Notes: generated from the letters alone by a model not told the origin. Positions 18,136 through 27,662 are shown, counted from the stretch's first letter. The stretch: 64,000 nucleotides of DNA from Streptacidiphilus sp. P02-A3a (GCF_014084105.1 NZ_CP048289.1:1001922-1065921), one strand, 5' to 3'. Numbers and translations are program-made.

Positions 18136-19107
18136 ATGTCCATCCGCGCCCGCATCGCCGCCGCCGTCGCCGTCGCCGCCACCCTCACCGCGATGGCCCC
18201 GGTCGCCGCCTTCGCCGCCACCCCGGCGACCCGGCCCGCGGTCACGTACAGCCTCGGTGCCCCCAGCTCGAACGCCCCGCTGACCCCCGGCGGCAAGGCG
18301 GAGACCTTCGTCCTCACCGCGACCAACACCACCGGCAAGGCGCAGGGGTTCGAGCCCACGTTCGCTGCCTTCGGGCAGGGCCCGGTCGGTCTGCTCCGCT
18401 CCGACGTCGAGCTCAGCGCGGTCCCGCTGCACGCCCCGGCCAGCACGGTCAGCTACGGCGTCCAGCACGAGTCGCTGTTCGGCGGCCTCTCGCCCAAGGG
18501 CGGCACGCTGTACCGCTCCGAGTTCACGATCCCGGCCCACGCCACCTACACCTGGAAGTTCTCGATCGCGGCCGGTCGCACCTGGCAGGCCAACGACAGC
18601 GACATCGCGTTCTCGCTGATGGACAACAGCAACCCGGACTCGGCGATCAACGCCCTGCGCACCTTCAAGGTCGGCGGCGCGAACACCGGCGGCCCGGTGA
18701 ACCTCGCGTACAGCGGCCACAAGCTGGTCCTGGACAGGTTCGAGAACGTCGACATCACCCTCACCAACCACAGCGGGGCGCGGCTCAACCTGCCGGTCAC
18801 CAACTCGCTCAACTTCACCGCCTTCACCGAGGCCAAGAACGTCGTCAAGCCCGCGGCCAAGACCGCCGAGTTCCAGCTGCTGGAGAACGGCCACTGGGTC
18901 ACCCTCGGCAAGGACCTCGTCCTCCCGAAGCTGACGGGCCTGGCCAACGGAGCCTCGGAGACGTACCAGCTGCGGGTGCGCCTGATCGGCTACGAGACCA
19001 GCATCAAGGGCGGGACCACCGAGTTCACCATCGGCGACATCGCCTGGACCCCGGGCCGCGGCGCCGTCGCCCGCGGCAGCGAGGCCCTCACCCTCGCGAA
19101 GAGCTGA
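18136..19107 (+). CDS. Secreted hypothetical protein (Ig-like, beta-rich)
   Basis: A 323-residue protein with a classic signal peptide ('MSIRARIAAAVAVAATLTAM', cleavage after 'AFA' near residue 30). The mature part is beta-rich and resembles two Ig-like modules: one around 'TFVLTATNTTGKAQGF', the second around 'DITLTNHSGARLNLPVTNS'. No enzyme motif and no cell-wall anchor is seen. It has its own ribosome-binding site and a strong terminator after it, so it is monocistronic. Its position next to the HTTM/DUF5819 trio may be chance. Confidence 0.75.
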   Translation: MSIRARIAAAVAVAATLTAMAPVAAFAATPATRPAVTYSLGAPSSNAPLTPGGKAETFVLTATNTTGKAQGFEPTFAAFGQGPVGLLRSDVELSAVPLHAPASTVSYGVQHESLFGGLSPKGGTLYRSEFTIPAHATYTWKFSIAAGRTWQANDSDIAFSLMDNSNPDSAINALRTFKVGGANTGGPVNLAYSGHKLVLDRFENVDITLTNHSGARLNLPVTNSLNFTAFTEAKNVVKPAAKTAEFQLLENGHWVTLGKDLVLPKLTGLANGASETYQLRVRLIGYETSIKGGTTEFTIGDIAWTPGRGAVARGSEALTLAKS

Positions 19108-19125
19108 TCGTCCTCGGCAACCCCG

Positions 19126-19158
19126 AAACGGCCGGGCCTCCTTGAGGCCCGGCCGTTT
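19126..19158. terminator. Bidirectional terminator, 15-bp perfect stem
   Basis: AAACGGCCGGGCCTC (19126-19140) and GAGGCCCGGCCGTTT (19144-19158) with a 3-nt loop. The A and T ends give a T tract in both directions, and it lies between two convergent genes (secreted protein and greA). Confidence 0.9.
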
Positions 19159-19178
19159 CGTCCGCCGGGCGGGGCGCG

Positions 19179-19676
19179 TCAGCCCTGGTGCGGCTTCGCG
19201 GAGATGATCTTCACCGAGGCCTTGCGGCCGTTCGGCAGTTCGTAGCTGGCGGTCTCGCCGACCTTGTGCGAGTCGATCGCCCGGCCCAGCGGGGACTGCG
19301 GGGAGTAGGTCTCCAGGTCGTCGGAGGTCGCCTCCCGGGAGCCCAGCAGGAAGGTGGTGGTGTCGTCCTCGTCGCCGTCCCAGGCGATGGTGACCACCAT
19401 GCCGGGACCCACCACGCCGTTGTCGGCGGGGGCGGCGCCCACCTGGGCGCGCTCCAGGAGCTGGTTCAGCTGGCGGATGCGCAGCTCCATCTTGCCCTGC
19501 TCCTCACGGGCCGCGTGGTACCCGGCGTTCTCCTTGAGATCGCCTTCCTCGCGGGCCGCCTCGATCTTCTGGGTGATCTCGGCGCGTGCAGGACCCGACA
19601 GGTGCTCCAGCTCGGCCCGGAGCTGGTCGTACGCCTCCTGGGTGAGCCAGGTGACGTTTTCGCTGGTCTGGGTCAC
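19179..19676 (-). CDS. greA: Transcription elongation factor GreA
   Basis: A 165-residue factor that enters the RNA polymerase secondary channel and stimulates transcript cleavage in backtracked complexes. The N-terminal coiled coil has 'EAAREEGDLKENAGYHAARE', which carries the acidic tip (Asp, Glu) needed for cleavage. The C-terminal FKBP-like domain ends 'LPNGRKASVKIISAKP'. The start is GTG at 19676 ('VTQTSENVTWLTQEAYDQL'). Next upstream on the same strand is the DUF4307 gene, in the order conserved with mycobacteria. Confidence 0.95.
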   Translation of the reverse strand: MTQTSENVTWLTQEAYDQLRAELEHLSGPARAEITQKIEAAREEGDLKENAGYHAAREEQGKMELRIRQLNQLLERAQVGAAPADNGVVGPGMVVTIAWDGDEDDTTTFLLGSREATSDDLETYSPQSPLGRAIDSHKVGETASYELPNGRKASVKIISAKPHQG

Positions 19677-19856
19677 AGGTGCTCCTCGTAGGTACATGGA
19701 AAGAGGGTGGTTACAAATCAACGCCCGCATCCGGGGTGATCTGTTCCCCGGAAGGGGCGAAACCACGAGTCTAACAATGTCCGGCCGTCCGATGGGAGTG
19801 CCCACGCACGAGGAGGAGCCAGGTGGGAATCACTGGGATGACTGTGGCGCGGGTGG

Positions 19857-20267
19857 TCAGGAGGAGCAGCTGACCAGTTCGCCGGTGGTGCCCAGGCCGC
19901 TGGTCTTCAGGTCGACGATGGTGTCGTAGGTGCTGTCGGCCTTGGGGATGGCCACGGTGACCCGGCCCACCTCGTTGCCGTTGGCGTCCCGCGAGCGCAC
20001 CGTGCAGTTGCCGGCGCTGCCCGCCGACTTGGTCACCTGGAGGTGTATCAGCACCTTCGAGGAGGAGACCACCTGGAACGCCTCCACCTCGCCGTTGACC
20101 GAGGACTGCAGGACGTAGGCCGTCGAGAGACCGGCGACCAGCAGCACGGCCAGCGCGGAGACCACCTGGTACCAGCGCTTCATCCGCCGGTCGGCCGCCG
20201 CCGGGTCGGCGCCGTAGCGCCCGGTGGGGGGCGTCAGTGGAACTGCGCCCGGGGTCGTAGTGCTCAT
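19857..20267 (-). CDS. DUF4307 membrane protein
   Basis: A 136-residue protein with a short cytoplasmic start ('PPTGRYGADPAAADRRMKRW'), one membrane helix ('VVSALAVLLVAGLSTAYVLQ') and an outer beta domain with 'NCTVRSRDANGNEVGRVTV' and a final 'GELVSCSS' (two Cys, perhaps a disulfide). This matches DUF4307, encoded beside mca and greA across actinobacteria. Function unknown. It is divergent from mca with a 95-bp gap that must hold both promoters. Confidence 0.85.
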   Translation of the reverse strand: MSTTTPGAVPLTPPTGRYGADPAAADRRMKRWYQVVSALAVLLVAGLSTAYVLQSSVNGEVEAFQVVSSSKVLIHLQVTKSAGSAGNCTVRSRDANGNEVGRVTVAIPKADSTYDTIVDLKTSGLGTTGELVSCSS

Positions 20268-20362
20268 AGGACTTAAGCCTCCTTCGCGGGGACCGCGAAA
20301 TATCCGCGGGGCTCCGTCCGTCACTATAGAAGGAGGCAATACCGACGAAGGGCTTTGGGGCG

Positions 20363-21247
20363 TTGACTGAGCAGTTGCGACTGATGGCGGTACACGCGCA
20401 CCCGGACGACGAGTCCAGCAAGGGCGCGGCGACCATGGCCTCGTACGCGGCGCGTGGCGTCGATGTCATGGTGGCGACGTGCACGGGGGGAGAGCGCGGC
20501 TCGATCCTCAACCCGAAGCTCCAGGGCGACCCGTGGATCGAGGCGAACATCCACGAGGTGCGGGCCAAGGAGATGGAGGCGGCCCGCGAGATCCTGGGCG
20601 TACGGCAGGCATGGCTGGGCTTCGTCGACTCCGGGTTGCCCGAGGGGGACCCGCTGCCGCCGCTGCCGGAGGGCTGCTTCGCCCTCCAGCCGGTGGAGGT
20701 GGCGACCGGGGCCCTGGTGCGGCTGATCCGCGAGTTCCGGCCGCATGTGATCACCACCTACGACGAGAACGGGGGCTATCCGCACCCGGACCACATCATG
20801 ACCCACACCATCTCGATGGCGGCCTTCGACGCCGCCGGCGACCCGGACGCCTTCCCGGAGGCGGGCGAGCCGTGGCAGCCGCTGAAGCTGTACTACAACC
20901 ACGGCTTCTCGCTGGACCGGATCAGGGCCCTTGACGTGGCCATGGAGGCCCGGGGCCTGGAGTCGCCGTACAAGGAGTGGATCGCCCGCTGGGAGCGGGG
21001 CGACCGCAAGCCGCGGGAGATCACCACCAAGGTGCCCTGCGGCGACTTCTTCGAGGTCCGTGACCGGGCGCTGCTGGCACACGCCACGCAGATCGACCCG
21101 GACGGGCCGTGGTTCCGGATCCCGCTGGAGATCCAGCGGGAGGTCTGGCCGACCGAGGACTACGAACTGGCCCGCTCCCTGGTGGACACCACCCTGCCCG
21201 AGGACGACCTGTTCGCGGGCGTGACAGCCGACATCGTCCCGGCCTGA
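20363..21247 (+). CDS. mca: Mycothiol S-conjugate amidase
   Basis: A zinc hydrolase of 294 residues in the LmbE/GlcNAc-PI deacetylase family. It cleaves mycothiol conjugates, so toxins leave as mercapturic acids. The zinc motif is 'AHPDDESSKGAAT' (His13, Asp16), with 'GGERGSILNPKL' and 'NGGYPHPDHIMTH' supplying further active-site residues. The TTG at 20363 gives the standard start 'TEQLRLMAVHAHPDDE'. MshB is the close paralogue, but the DUF4307 neighbour and the small membrane protein after it point to Mca. Confidence 0.95.
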   Translation: MTEQLRLMAVHAHPDDESSKGAATMASYAARGVDVMVATCTGGERGSILNPKLQGDPWIEANIHEVRAKEMEAAREILGVRQAWLGFVDSGLPEGDPLPPLPEGCFALQPVEVATGALVRLIREFRPHVITTYDENGGYPHPDHIMTHTISMAAFDAAGDPDAFPEAGEPWQPLKLYYNHGFSLDRIRALDVAMEARGLESPYKEWIARWERGDRKPREITTKVPCGDFFEVRDRALLAHATQIDPDGPWFRIPLEIQREVWPTEDYELARSLVDTTLPEDDLFAGVTADIVPA

Positions 21248-21310
21248 GCCCGGCCGGGGGCACTGTTCCCGCCCGCGCCGACCCCGGGTCGGGGCGGGCG
21301 GGGAACAGCG

Positions 21311-21372
21311 GCCGGTCGGCTGGGGGTCGGCGGCCGGTCGGCTGGCGGTCGGCTGGAGGTTGGCTGGGGGTT
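21311..21372. repeat. Short degenerate GGTCGGCTGG repeats
   Basis: GCCGGTCGGCTGG, with related CGGTCGGCTGG and AGGTTGGCTGG copies, recurs about five times in the gap between mca and the next small gene. Probably slippage; no function is evident. Confidence 0.55.
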
Positions 21373-21430
21373 TGCCGGACACACCCACCCCGGTACCGGA
21401 GCCTGCGGGCGGTAGGGGGACGATAGGGGC

Positions 21431-21622
21431 ATGACCGAGACCCTGTACCACCCTGCCCTCACCACGCTCGCCCTGGATGACAACAAGGTCACCCCGGGCG
21501 TCCTGGGCTTCATCGTCTTCGCCGTGCTCGGCGTCGGCACCTGGTGGATCCTCAAGGCGATGAACCGCTCCCTGGGGCGCGTGAACTTCGTGGAGGAGCC
21601 GGAGGAGCCCACCGAGAAGTAG
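21431..21622 (+). CDS. Small conserved membrane protein downstream of mca
   Basis: A 63-residue protein with one central membrane helix ('VLGFIVFAVLGVGTWWILKA') and a short acidic C-terminus ('FVEEPEEPTEK'). A gene of this size sits directly after mca in mycobacteria and streptomycetes, which supports it as real. Function unknown. ATG at 21431. Confidence 0.8.
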   Translation: MTETLYHPALTTLALDDNKVTPGVLGFIVFAVLGVGTWWILKAMNRSLGRVNFVEEPEEPTEK

Positions 21623-21650
21623 TTTGCGCTCCTCTGCGCCCCTCACGCTA

Positions 21651-21667
21651 TTGCACATCAGTTGCAA
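21651..21667. promoter_or_regulatory. Candidate Nur (nickel) box
   Basis: TTGCAC, 5 nt, TTGCAA (21651-21667) fits the Nur consensus TTGCAA-N5-TTGCAA with one mismatch. It lies 60 bp before the nickel/cobalt permease start. Nur with nickel represses uptake genes in Streptomyces, so the site makes sense. Confidence 0.6.
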
Positions 21668-21727
21668 CTGCATATCCCCACCCTCTAACGTTGCCGCGAC
21701 GGGACGGGACAGCAGGAGGGGTATGCC

Positions 21728-22831
21728 ATGGCGGGCAGAGTCGCACGAATACGCGGCGCGCTGAGTCGGCGCGAGTGGGCCCGGATGGGCGGCATGGCCG
21801 CCTTCATCGTCGCGCTCCACGTCGCGGGCTTCTACACGCTGCTCGCCATCGTCAGCCCCGCCCACTACCACGTGGGCGGCCAGGTCTTCGGTGTCGGCAT
21901 GGGCGTCACCGCGTACACCCTCGGCATGCGCCACGCCTTCGACGCCGACCACATCGCGGCCATCGACAACACCACCCGCAAGCTGATGGCCGACAAGCAG
22001 CGCCCGCTGTCGGTCGGGTTCTGGTTCTCCCTCGGTCACTCCTCGGTGGTCTTCGGGCTGTGCGTGCTGCTGTCCCTCGGCGTCCGCGCCCTCGCCGGGC
22101 AGGTGGAGAACGGGTCCTCGACGCTCCAGCACTACACCGGGATCATCGGCACCAGCGTCTCCGGCGCCTTCCTGATGATCATCGCGGTACTGAACACCGT
22201 CGTCCTGCTGGGCGTGGTCCGGGTGTTCCGCAAGATGCGCACCGGTGACTTCGACGAGGCCGAGCTGGAAGCGCACCTCGACAACCGGGGCCTGGTCAAC
22301 CGCATCCTCCGGCCGATCATGAAGACCATCACCAAGCCCTGGCAGATGTACCTGGTGGGCCTGCTGTTCGGGCTGGGCTTCGACACCGCGACCGAGGTCT
22401 CGCTGCTGGTCCTCGCGGGCGGCGCGTCCGCGTTCGCGCTGCCCTGGTACGCCATCCTGTGCCTGCCGGTGCTGTTCGCGGCCGGGATGTCGCTGCTGGA
22501 CACCATCGACGGCTCGTTCATGAACTTCGCCTACGACTGGGCCTTCTCCAAGCCGGTCCGCAAGGTCTACTACAACATCACCATCACCGCGCTCAGCGTC
22601 GCGGTCGCGGTGCTGATCGGCGGGGTGGAGCTGCTCGGGCTGCTCGCCCAGCAGCTGAACATCACCACCGGCGTGCTCGGCTGGGTCGCCGGGATCGACC
22701 TCAACAACGTCGGCTTCGTGATCGTCGGGCTGTTCGTGGTGACCTGGGTCGGGGCGCTGCTGTTCTGGCGCTTCGGCAACGTCGAGGAGAAGTGGTCCCA
22801 GGGGCTGCGCGAGGCCGAGGCCTCCTCCTGA
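21728..22831 (+). CDS. NiCoT-family nickel/cobalt permease
   Basis: A 367-residue secondary transporter with about eight membrane helices. The NiCoT signature 'RHAFDADHIAAIDNTTRK' (residues about 68-85) carries the metal-binding HX4DH. 'LGFWFSLGHSSVVFG'-like and 'GLGFDTATEVSLLVL' segments complete the family pattern, and there is a cytoplasmic loop around residue 165-190. It takes up nickel or cobalt, for example for NiSOD or urease. A Nur-like box upstream favours nickel. ATG at 21728. Confidence 0.93.
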   Translation: MAGRVARIRGALSRREWARMGGMAAFIVALHVAGFYTLLAIVSPAHYHVGGQVFGVGMGVTAYTLGMRHAFDADHIAAIDNTTRKLMADKQRPLSVGFWFSLGHSSVVFGLCVLLSLGVRALAGQVENGSSTLQHYTGIIGTSVSGAFLMIIAVLNTVVLLGVVRVFRKMRTGDFDEAELEAHLDNRGLVNRILRPIMKTITKPWQMYLVGLLFGLGFDTATEVSLLVLAGGASAFALPWYAILCLPVLFAAGMSLLDTIDGSFMNFAYDWAFSKPVRKVYYNITITALSVAVAVLIGGVELLGLLAQQLNITTGVLGWVAGIDLNNVGFVIVGLFVVTWVGALLFWRFGNVEEKWSQGLREAEASS

Positions 22832-22871
22832 GCGCTGAACCCCCTGGGGGCAGGGGAGAACCAGGCGCGAT

Positions 22872-22905
22872 CGTGGTCCCGCCGACCGCCGTGGGCGGGT
22901 CCACG
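22872..22905. terminator. Terminator hairpin(s) between nickel permease and EamA gene
   Basis: CGTGGTCCCGCC (22872-22883) pairs with GGCGGGTCCACG (22894-22905) with one mismatch. A second hairpin, CGGTGCGC / GCGCACCG, follows at 22943-22967. Both are in the 226-bp gap between convergent genes, which holds no gene. Confidence 0.65.
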
Positions 22906-23057
22906 ACCGTCCTGGTTGCCTCCGGTCCACCGGTCCCCGGAGCGGTGCGCCCCCCTGAAGCGCACCGTCCCGGGCACCAGTGGGCCGGACCTGGCCCATC
23001 CTCACGGACCCGCGTCTCACACGCATAAGATCGCCGCAACAGGGGCCCGCCCCCGGC

Positions 23058-24029
23058 TCAGTCCGTCGGCGCGGGCCGTTCGGTGACGGTCGCGGCGAGG
23101 CTGGCCGCCACCACGCAGGCGAGGCCGATCAGCTGCACCGGCACCAGCTTCTGCCCCAGCACCAGGAAGCCGATCAGCACCGCCACCCCCGGCTCCAGGC
23201 TGGTGAGCACGCCGTAGACCCGCCCTGACAGCCGCCGCAGCGCGGTCATCTCCAGCATGTAGGTGGCGACCGGGAACAGCAGGGCCACGCCCAGCCCCTG
23301 GGCCAGCAGCTGCCAGGGCCGGTCCGAGTGCTGGAGGCCGTGCCAGGCGCTCGGGCCGCCCACCGGCAGCACCGCCAGGGCCGCCACACTGATCGACACC
23401 GCCAGTCCCTGGAAGCCCTCGAAGGCCTGCCCGACCGCCTTGGTGAAGATGATGTACACCGCCCAGCACAGCGCCGCCGCCGCCGCGAACAGCAGCCCCA
23501 GCCGGTTGAGGTGGCTGCTGCCGTGCAGTCCGCCGCCCGCCAGGCAGAGCAGCACCACGCCCAGTCCGGCCAGCGCCGCCCAGCCCGCGTGCGCCAGTCG
23601 GCGGGAGGAGGCCAGGGCCACCCCGAGCGGTCCCAGGAACTCGATGGTCGAGGTGACGCCCATCGGGATCCGCTGGATCGACGCCGCGAACAGCAGCGTC
23701 ATGCCGCCGGAGGCGATGCCCAGCAGCGCCACCGTGAGCAGCTGCCGGGGGGTCTTCCCGGCCAGGCTCGGCCGCGCCAGCGCCAGCAGCAGCACCGCCG
23801 CGATCACCAGTCGCAGTGAGGTGGCTCCGGACACGCCGAGCGGTCCGAACAGCGAGGTGGAGTAGGCCACCCCGAGCTGCACCGTGAACATGGCGCAGAT
23901 GGTGAGCAGCGGCGCCGGGATCCGGTCGGACAGCCGGGCGGGCGGCGCCGCCGTTACGGCCGCCGGACGCGCCGGGGCGTCGGCGGCGGTGCCGGGGGAG
24001 TCACCGCCCTGGTTCAGCGTCCCGCTCAT
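23058..24029 (-). CDS. EamA/DMT-family transporter (RhtA-like exporter)
   Basis: A 323-residue protein with ten predicted membrane helices in two EamA repeats. The N-terminal half has 'MFTVQLGVAYSTSLFGPLG' and the second half 'LLFAAAAALCWAVYIIFTKA' and 'LEPGVAVLIGFLVLGQKL'. Such proteins export amino acids or other metabolites; RhtA (threonine/homoserine) is the nearest described type. The ATG at 24029 follows GAGGGG at a good distance. Divergent from the AfsR-type regulator. Confidence 0.85.
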   Translation of the reverse strand: MSGTLNQGGDSPGTAADAPARPAAVTAAPPARLSDRIPAPLLTICAMFTVQLGVAYSTSLFGPLGVSGATSLRLVIAAVLLLALARPSLAGKTPRQLLTVALLGIASGGMTLLFAASIQRIPMGVTSTIEFLGPLGVALASSRRLAHAGWAALAGLGVVLLCLAGGGLHGSSHLNRLGLLFAAAAALCWAVYIIFTKAVGQAFEGFQGLAVSISVAALAVLPVGGPSAWHGLQHSDRPWQLLAQGLGVALLFPVATYMLEMTALRRLSGRVYGVLTSLEPGVAVLIGFLVLGQKLVPVQLIGLACVVAASLAATVTERPAPTD

Positions 24030-24236
24030 GACCGTCCCCTCTTCGTGGCCGACTCGCGGCCTCATCGTGGCTTGCCCGTGGTCGTGCTCATGGCAGTCGA
24101 TTCAGAGTGCACGAACGACGGTGGTCCGGTCCACCCCGGACCGTCCGCCAGGCAGCCCGTGGGCGTCGCACCGGCCGTGCATAGGATCGTCCTGCTCGGC
24201 TGGTCGGCGGCCGGCCGGTCGAAGGGGGAGGACGTC

Positions 24237-27200
24237 GTGCGGTTCAACCTGCTGGGCCCGCTGACCGTGGACACCCCGGCGGAGCGGATCGTGCTGCGGG
24301 CGGGCATCCCGCGCAGCCTGCTGCTGCTCCTGCTGCTGCACGCGAACACGGTCGTGTCCGGCGGACGGCTGGCCGAACTGCTGTGGGGGAACGAGCAGCC
24401 GACGGTCGCGGCGGCGGGGCTGCGCAACCACGTCTCGCGGCTGCGCCGCCAACTCGGCCCGGAGGCCGGAGCGCGGATCCGCACGGTCGCCCCGGGCTAC
24501 CTGGTCGAGGTGGACGAGGGCGAACTCGACGCGCGGGTCTTCACCGACGCCTGCCGCCGGGGCCGCCGACTGCTCCAGCGCGGCGACCTCGCCGACGCCA
24601 CCGAGACGCTGTCCGACGCGCTGCTGCTGTGGCGCGGCGAGCCGGGTGCCGACCTGCCGCCCGGCGCGGACGTCCAGGCCCAGCTCCAACAGCTCGGCGA
24701 GACCAGGCTGCTGGCGCTGGAGGGCCGCGTCGAGGCGGAGCTGCGCCTGGGCGGCCACCGTGAACTGGTCCCCGAACTACGGGCGCTGGTCGAGGCGCAG
24801 CCGCTGCGGGAGTCGCTGCACGGACAGCTGATGCTCGCCCTGTACCAGGCCGGACGCCAGGCCGAGGCGCTGGACGTCTACCGGGAGCTGCGGCGGACCC
24901 TGATCAGGGAGGTCGGGGTCGAGCCCTCCGCCCCGGTCCGGGAACTGCACCGCCGGATCCTCGGCGCCGACCCCACCCTGCCCGGCTCTGACCGGGTCGC
25001 CGCCGTCACCGGGAGCGGCCCGGGACACTCCGGCAGGCCCGCCCAACTCCCGGCCGACACCAGGGCGTTCACCGGACGCGGGCGGGAGGTCGAGGCGCTG
25101 GTGGCGCTGGCCCCGAAGGCGCCGCGCGGCGGCGGGCCGGGCACGGTGGTGATCGCCGCCGTCGACGGGATGGCGGGCATCGGCAAGTCCGCGCTGGCGA
25201 TCCACGCCGCGCACCGGCTGCGCGCCCGCTTCCCCGACGGGCAGCTCTTCATCGACCTGCACGGGCACACCCCGGGCATCGCCCCGCTCGCCCCCGAGGA
25301 CGCGCTGGACTGGTTCCTGCGCTCCCTCGGCGTGCCGCCGCAGCTCATCCCGCAGAGCCTGCACGAGAAGGCGGCGTGCTACCGCGACCGGCTGGCCGAC
25401 ACCCGCACCCTGATCGTGCTGGACAACGCCGCCGGGGTCGCCCAGGTCCGCCCGCTGCTCCCGGCCACCCCGGGCTGCATGGTCCTGGTCACCAGCCGCA
25501 GGCGGCTCACCGGCCTGGACGACGCGCACGCGCTGGCGCTGGACCTGCTGAGCCACGCCGAGGCGGTCGCCCTGCTGCGCAGCGTCGCCGGACCGGACCG
25601 GCTGCCCGGCGACGACCCCGCGACCGCCGAGCTGATCGCCCTGTGCGGCCACATACCGCTGGCGCTGCGGGTCACCGGCGCCCGGCTGCGCCACCACCCG
25701 GCGCTGCGGCTGGAGCACATCGTCGAGCAACTGCGGTACGAGCGCGGCCGGTTGGACTACCTCCAGGACGAGGACCGCGACCTCACCGCGGTCTTCGACT
25801 CCTCCTACGCCGCGCTGCCGCCCGCCGAGCAGCGGCTGTTCGGCCGGCTGGCCCTGGTCCCCGGCCCGGACGTGGACACGGGCGCCGCCGCCGGTCTCAC
25901 CGGCACCGACCGGCGGACCGTCGAGCGGCTGCTCGAATCCCTGCTGGACCACAACCTGCTCGCCCAGCACACCCCCGGCCGCTACCGCTTCCACGACCTG
26001 GTCCGGCTCTACGCCAGGACCCTGAGCGACGTCGAACCCGCCGCCGAACGCGACACCGCCCGCGACCGCCTGCTCGACTACTACCTGCACACCGCCCAGG
26101 CCGGTGACCGGCACCTGCTCCGGTTCACCCGCCCCGGCCGGACCCCGGCCGCGGCCGTGTCCCCGGCCGCGCCCCGGCTGGACAACCGGGCCGCCGCCCT
26201 GGCCTGGATGCGCGCCGAGCGCCACAACCTGCTCGCCGCCGCGCAGGTCATGACCGAGACCGATCCGCCGCGCGCGATGGCGCTCATCGCGGCCCTGGAC
26301 TCCTTCCTGCAACAGCAGGGCCCCTGGCCGCTGGCCATCGCCCTGCACCGGACCGCCGCCGACATCGCCCTGGCCCACGGCGACCCGACCCTCGAAGCCA
26401 ACGCGTACCACGACCTGGGCCGCGCCCACATCCTGCTCGGCGGCTACCCGCTCGCGGCGGAGGCGCTCGGCCGGGCGCTGGAGCTCTACCGGAGCCAGGG
26501 CGACGGGCTGGGGGAGGCCAACACCCTGCACGTGCTGGGCCGGGTCCGGCACATGCGCGGCGACTTCCCGGCCGCCGTGGAGTACCAGGAGCGGGCGCTG
26601 GAGCTCTACCAGGGCCTGGACGACCGGCTCGGGGAGGCCAACGCCCTGCACGACCTGGGCCGGACCAGACTGATGACCGGCGAGGCCTCGGCGGCGGCCG
26701 TGCTGGAGCGGGCGCTCGCCGTCTTCCGGAGCCTCGACCACGGCTCCGGCGAGGCCAACACCCTGTGGAGCCTGGGCCGGGTCCGAACGCTGACCGGCGA
26801 CTACCCGACCGCGACCGCGCTGCTGCACCGGGCCCTGGCGATCTTCCGGGACCTCGGCAGCCGCATCGGCGAGGCCAACAGCCTGCACGACCTGGGCCGG
26901 GTCCAGCGGACGAGGGGCGACCACCCGGCCGCGGCGGCGCTGCTGGAGCAGTCCCTGGCGATCTTCCAGGACCTCGGCTTCCGCGCCAGCGAGGCCCACT
27001 CCCTCTCCGAACTGGGGCGGCTGCGGTGCGCCGACGGCGCCTACCAGGACGCCGCCGACCTGCAAGAACGGGCCCTGGCGAGCTTCCAGGCGGTCGGCAA
27101 CCGGCAGGGCGAGGCGATCGCGCTGCAACAACTGGGCCGGATCCGGCACGCGACCGGTGAGCGGGCGCGGGCGGCCGGACTGCTGGAGCGGGCCCTGGCG

Positions 27201-27518
27201 GTCTTCCAGGAGCTCGGCGACCGCCAGGGCCAGGCCGAGACACTGCTCAGCACCGCCGCCCTGGTCGCCGACACGGTCGGCCCGGCCGAGGCGCTGGTCC
27301 GCTACCGGGCGGCCCGGGACCTCGCCCGCGAGGTGCGCAGCCCGCTGGACGAGGCCCGGGCGCTGCGCGGCGCCGCCCGCTGCGCCGCGCGCACCGGGGA
27401 CCGCGCCGCCGCCCTGGCCGACCTCCGGCAGGCGGTCGAGCTCTACCAGGGGCTCGGCGTCCCGGAGGCGGCCTCGGCCACGGCCTGCCTCAACACCCTG
27501 CTGTCCGGCCCCAGTTAG
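24237..27518 (+). CDS. AfsR-type SARP regulator (BTAD + NB-ARC + TPR)
   Basis: A 1093-residue signal-transducing activator. Residues about 1-95 are the OmpR-type DNA-binding domain ('LLWGNEQPTVAAAGLRNHVS'). Residues 100-245 are the BTAD ('LYQAGRQAEALDVYRELRRT'). An NB-ARC ATPase follows with P-loop 'DGMAGIGKSALAIHAAHRL' near residue 316. From about residue 720 come some nine TPR repeats built on 'GEANTLHVLGRVR' units. AfsR and similar proteins control secondary metabolism. GTG at 24237 has GGGGGAGG just upstream and starts at the DNA-binding domain; an earlier ATG at 24045 is open but unlikely. Confidence 0.9.
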   Translation: MRFNLLGPLTVDTPAERIVLRAGIPRSLLLLLLLHANTVVSGGRLAELLWGNEQPTVAAAGLRNHVSRLRRQLGPEAGARIRTVAPGYLVEVDEGELDARVFTDACRRGRRLLQRGDLADATETLSDALLLWRGEPGADLPPGADVQAQLQQLGETRLLALEGRVEAELRLGGHRELVPELRALVEAQPLRESLHGQLMLALYQAGRQAEALDVYRELRRTLIREVGVEPSAPVRELHRRILGADPTLPGSDRVAAVTGSGPGHSGRPAQLPADTRAFTGRGREVEALVALAPKAPRGGGPGTVVIAAVDGMAGIGKSALAIHAAHRLRARFPDGQLFIDLHGHTPGIAPLAPEDALDWFLRSLGVPPQLIPQSLHEKAACYRDRLADTRTLIVLDNAAGVAQVRPLLPATPGCMVLVTSRRRLTGLDDAHALALDLLSHAEAVALLRSVAGPDRLPGDDPATAELIALCGHIPLALRVTGARLRHHPALRLEHIVEQLRYERGRLDYLQDEDRDLTAVFDSSYAALPPAEQRLFGRLALVPGPDVDTGAAAGLTGTDRRTVERLLESLLDHNLLAQHTPGRYRFHDLVRLYARTLSDVEPAAERDTARDRLLDYYLHTAQAGDRHLLRFTRPGRTPAAAVSPAAPRLDNRAAALAWMRAERHNLLAAAQVMTETDPPRAMALIAALDSFLQQQGPWPLAIALHRTAADIALAHGDPTLEANAYHDLGRAHILLGGYPLAAEALGRALELYRSQGDGLGEANTLHVLGRVRHMRGDFPAAVEYQERALELYQGLDDRLGEANALHDLGRTRLMTGEASAAAVLERALAVFRSLDHGSGEANTLWSLGRVRTLTGDYPTATALLHRALAIFRDLGSRIGEANSLHDLGRVQRTRGDHPAAAALLEQSLAIFQDLGFRASEAHSLSELGRLRCADGAYQDAADLQERALASFQAVGNRQGEAIALQQLGRIRHATGERARAAGLLERALAVFQELGDRQGQAETLLSTAALVADTVGPAEALVRYRAARDLAREVRSPLDEARALRGAARCAARTGDRAAALADLRQAVELYQGLGVPEAASATACLNTLLSGPS

Positions 27519-27662
27519 GCCTGTGTGGCGGGAGCGGTCGCTGGTCACTCCCGACACCGGGGCCGGCCGCCCGGCCCGCGCCCTGATCCGCGGGACCAGG
27601 AGTGGCAGGGCGAGTCGCAGGGCGGTGAGTCCCGGTCACGGCCCCCGGGGCCGGCCCCGGGC

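Noticed and set aside
18031-18894. Long minus-strand frame opposite the secreted protein gene
   Set aside because: The + strand gene has a clear signal peptide, ribosome-binding site and terminator; the antisense frame is a shadow.
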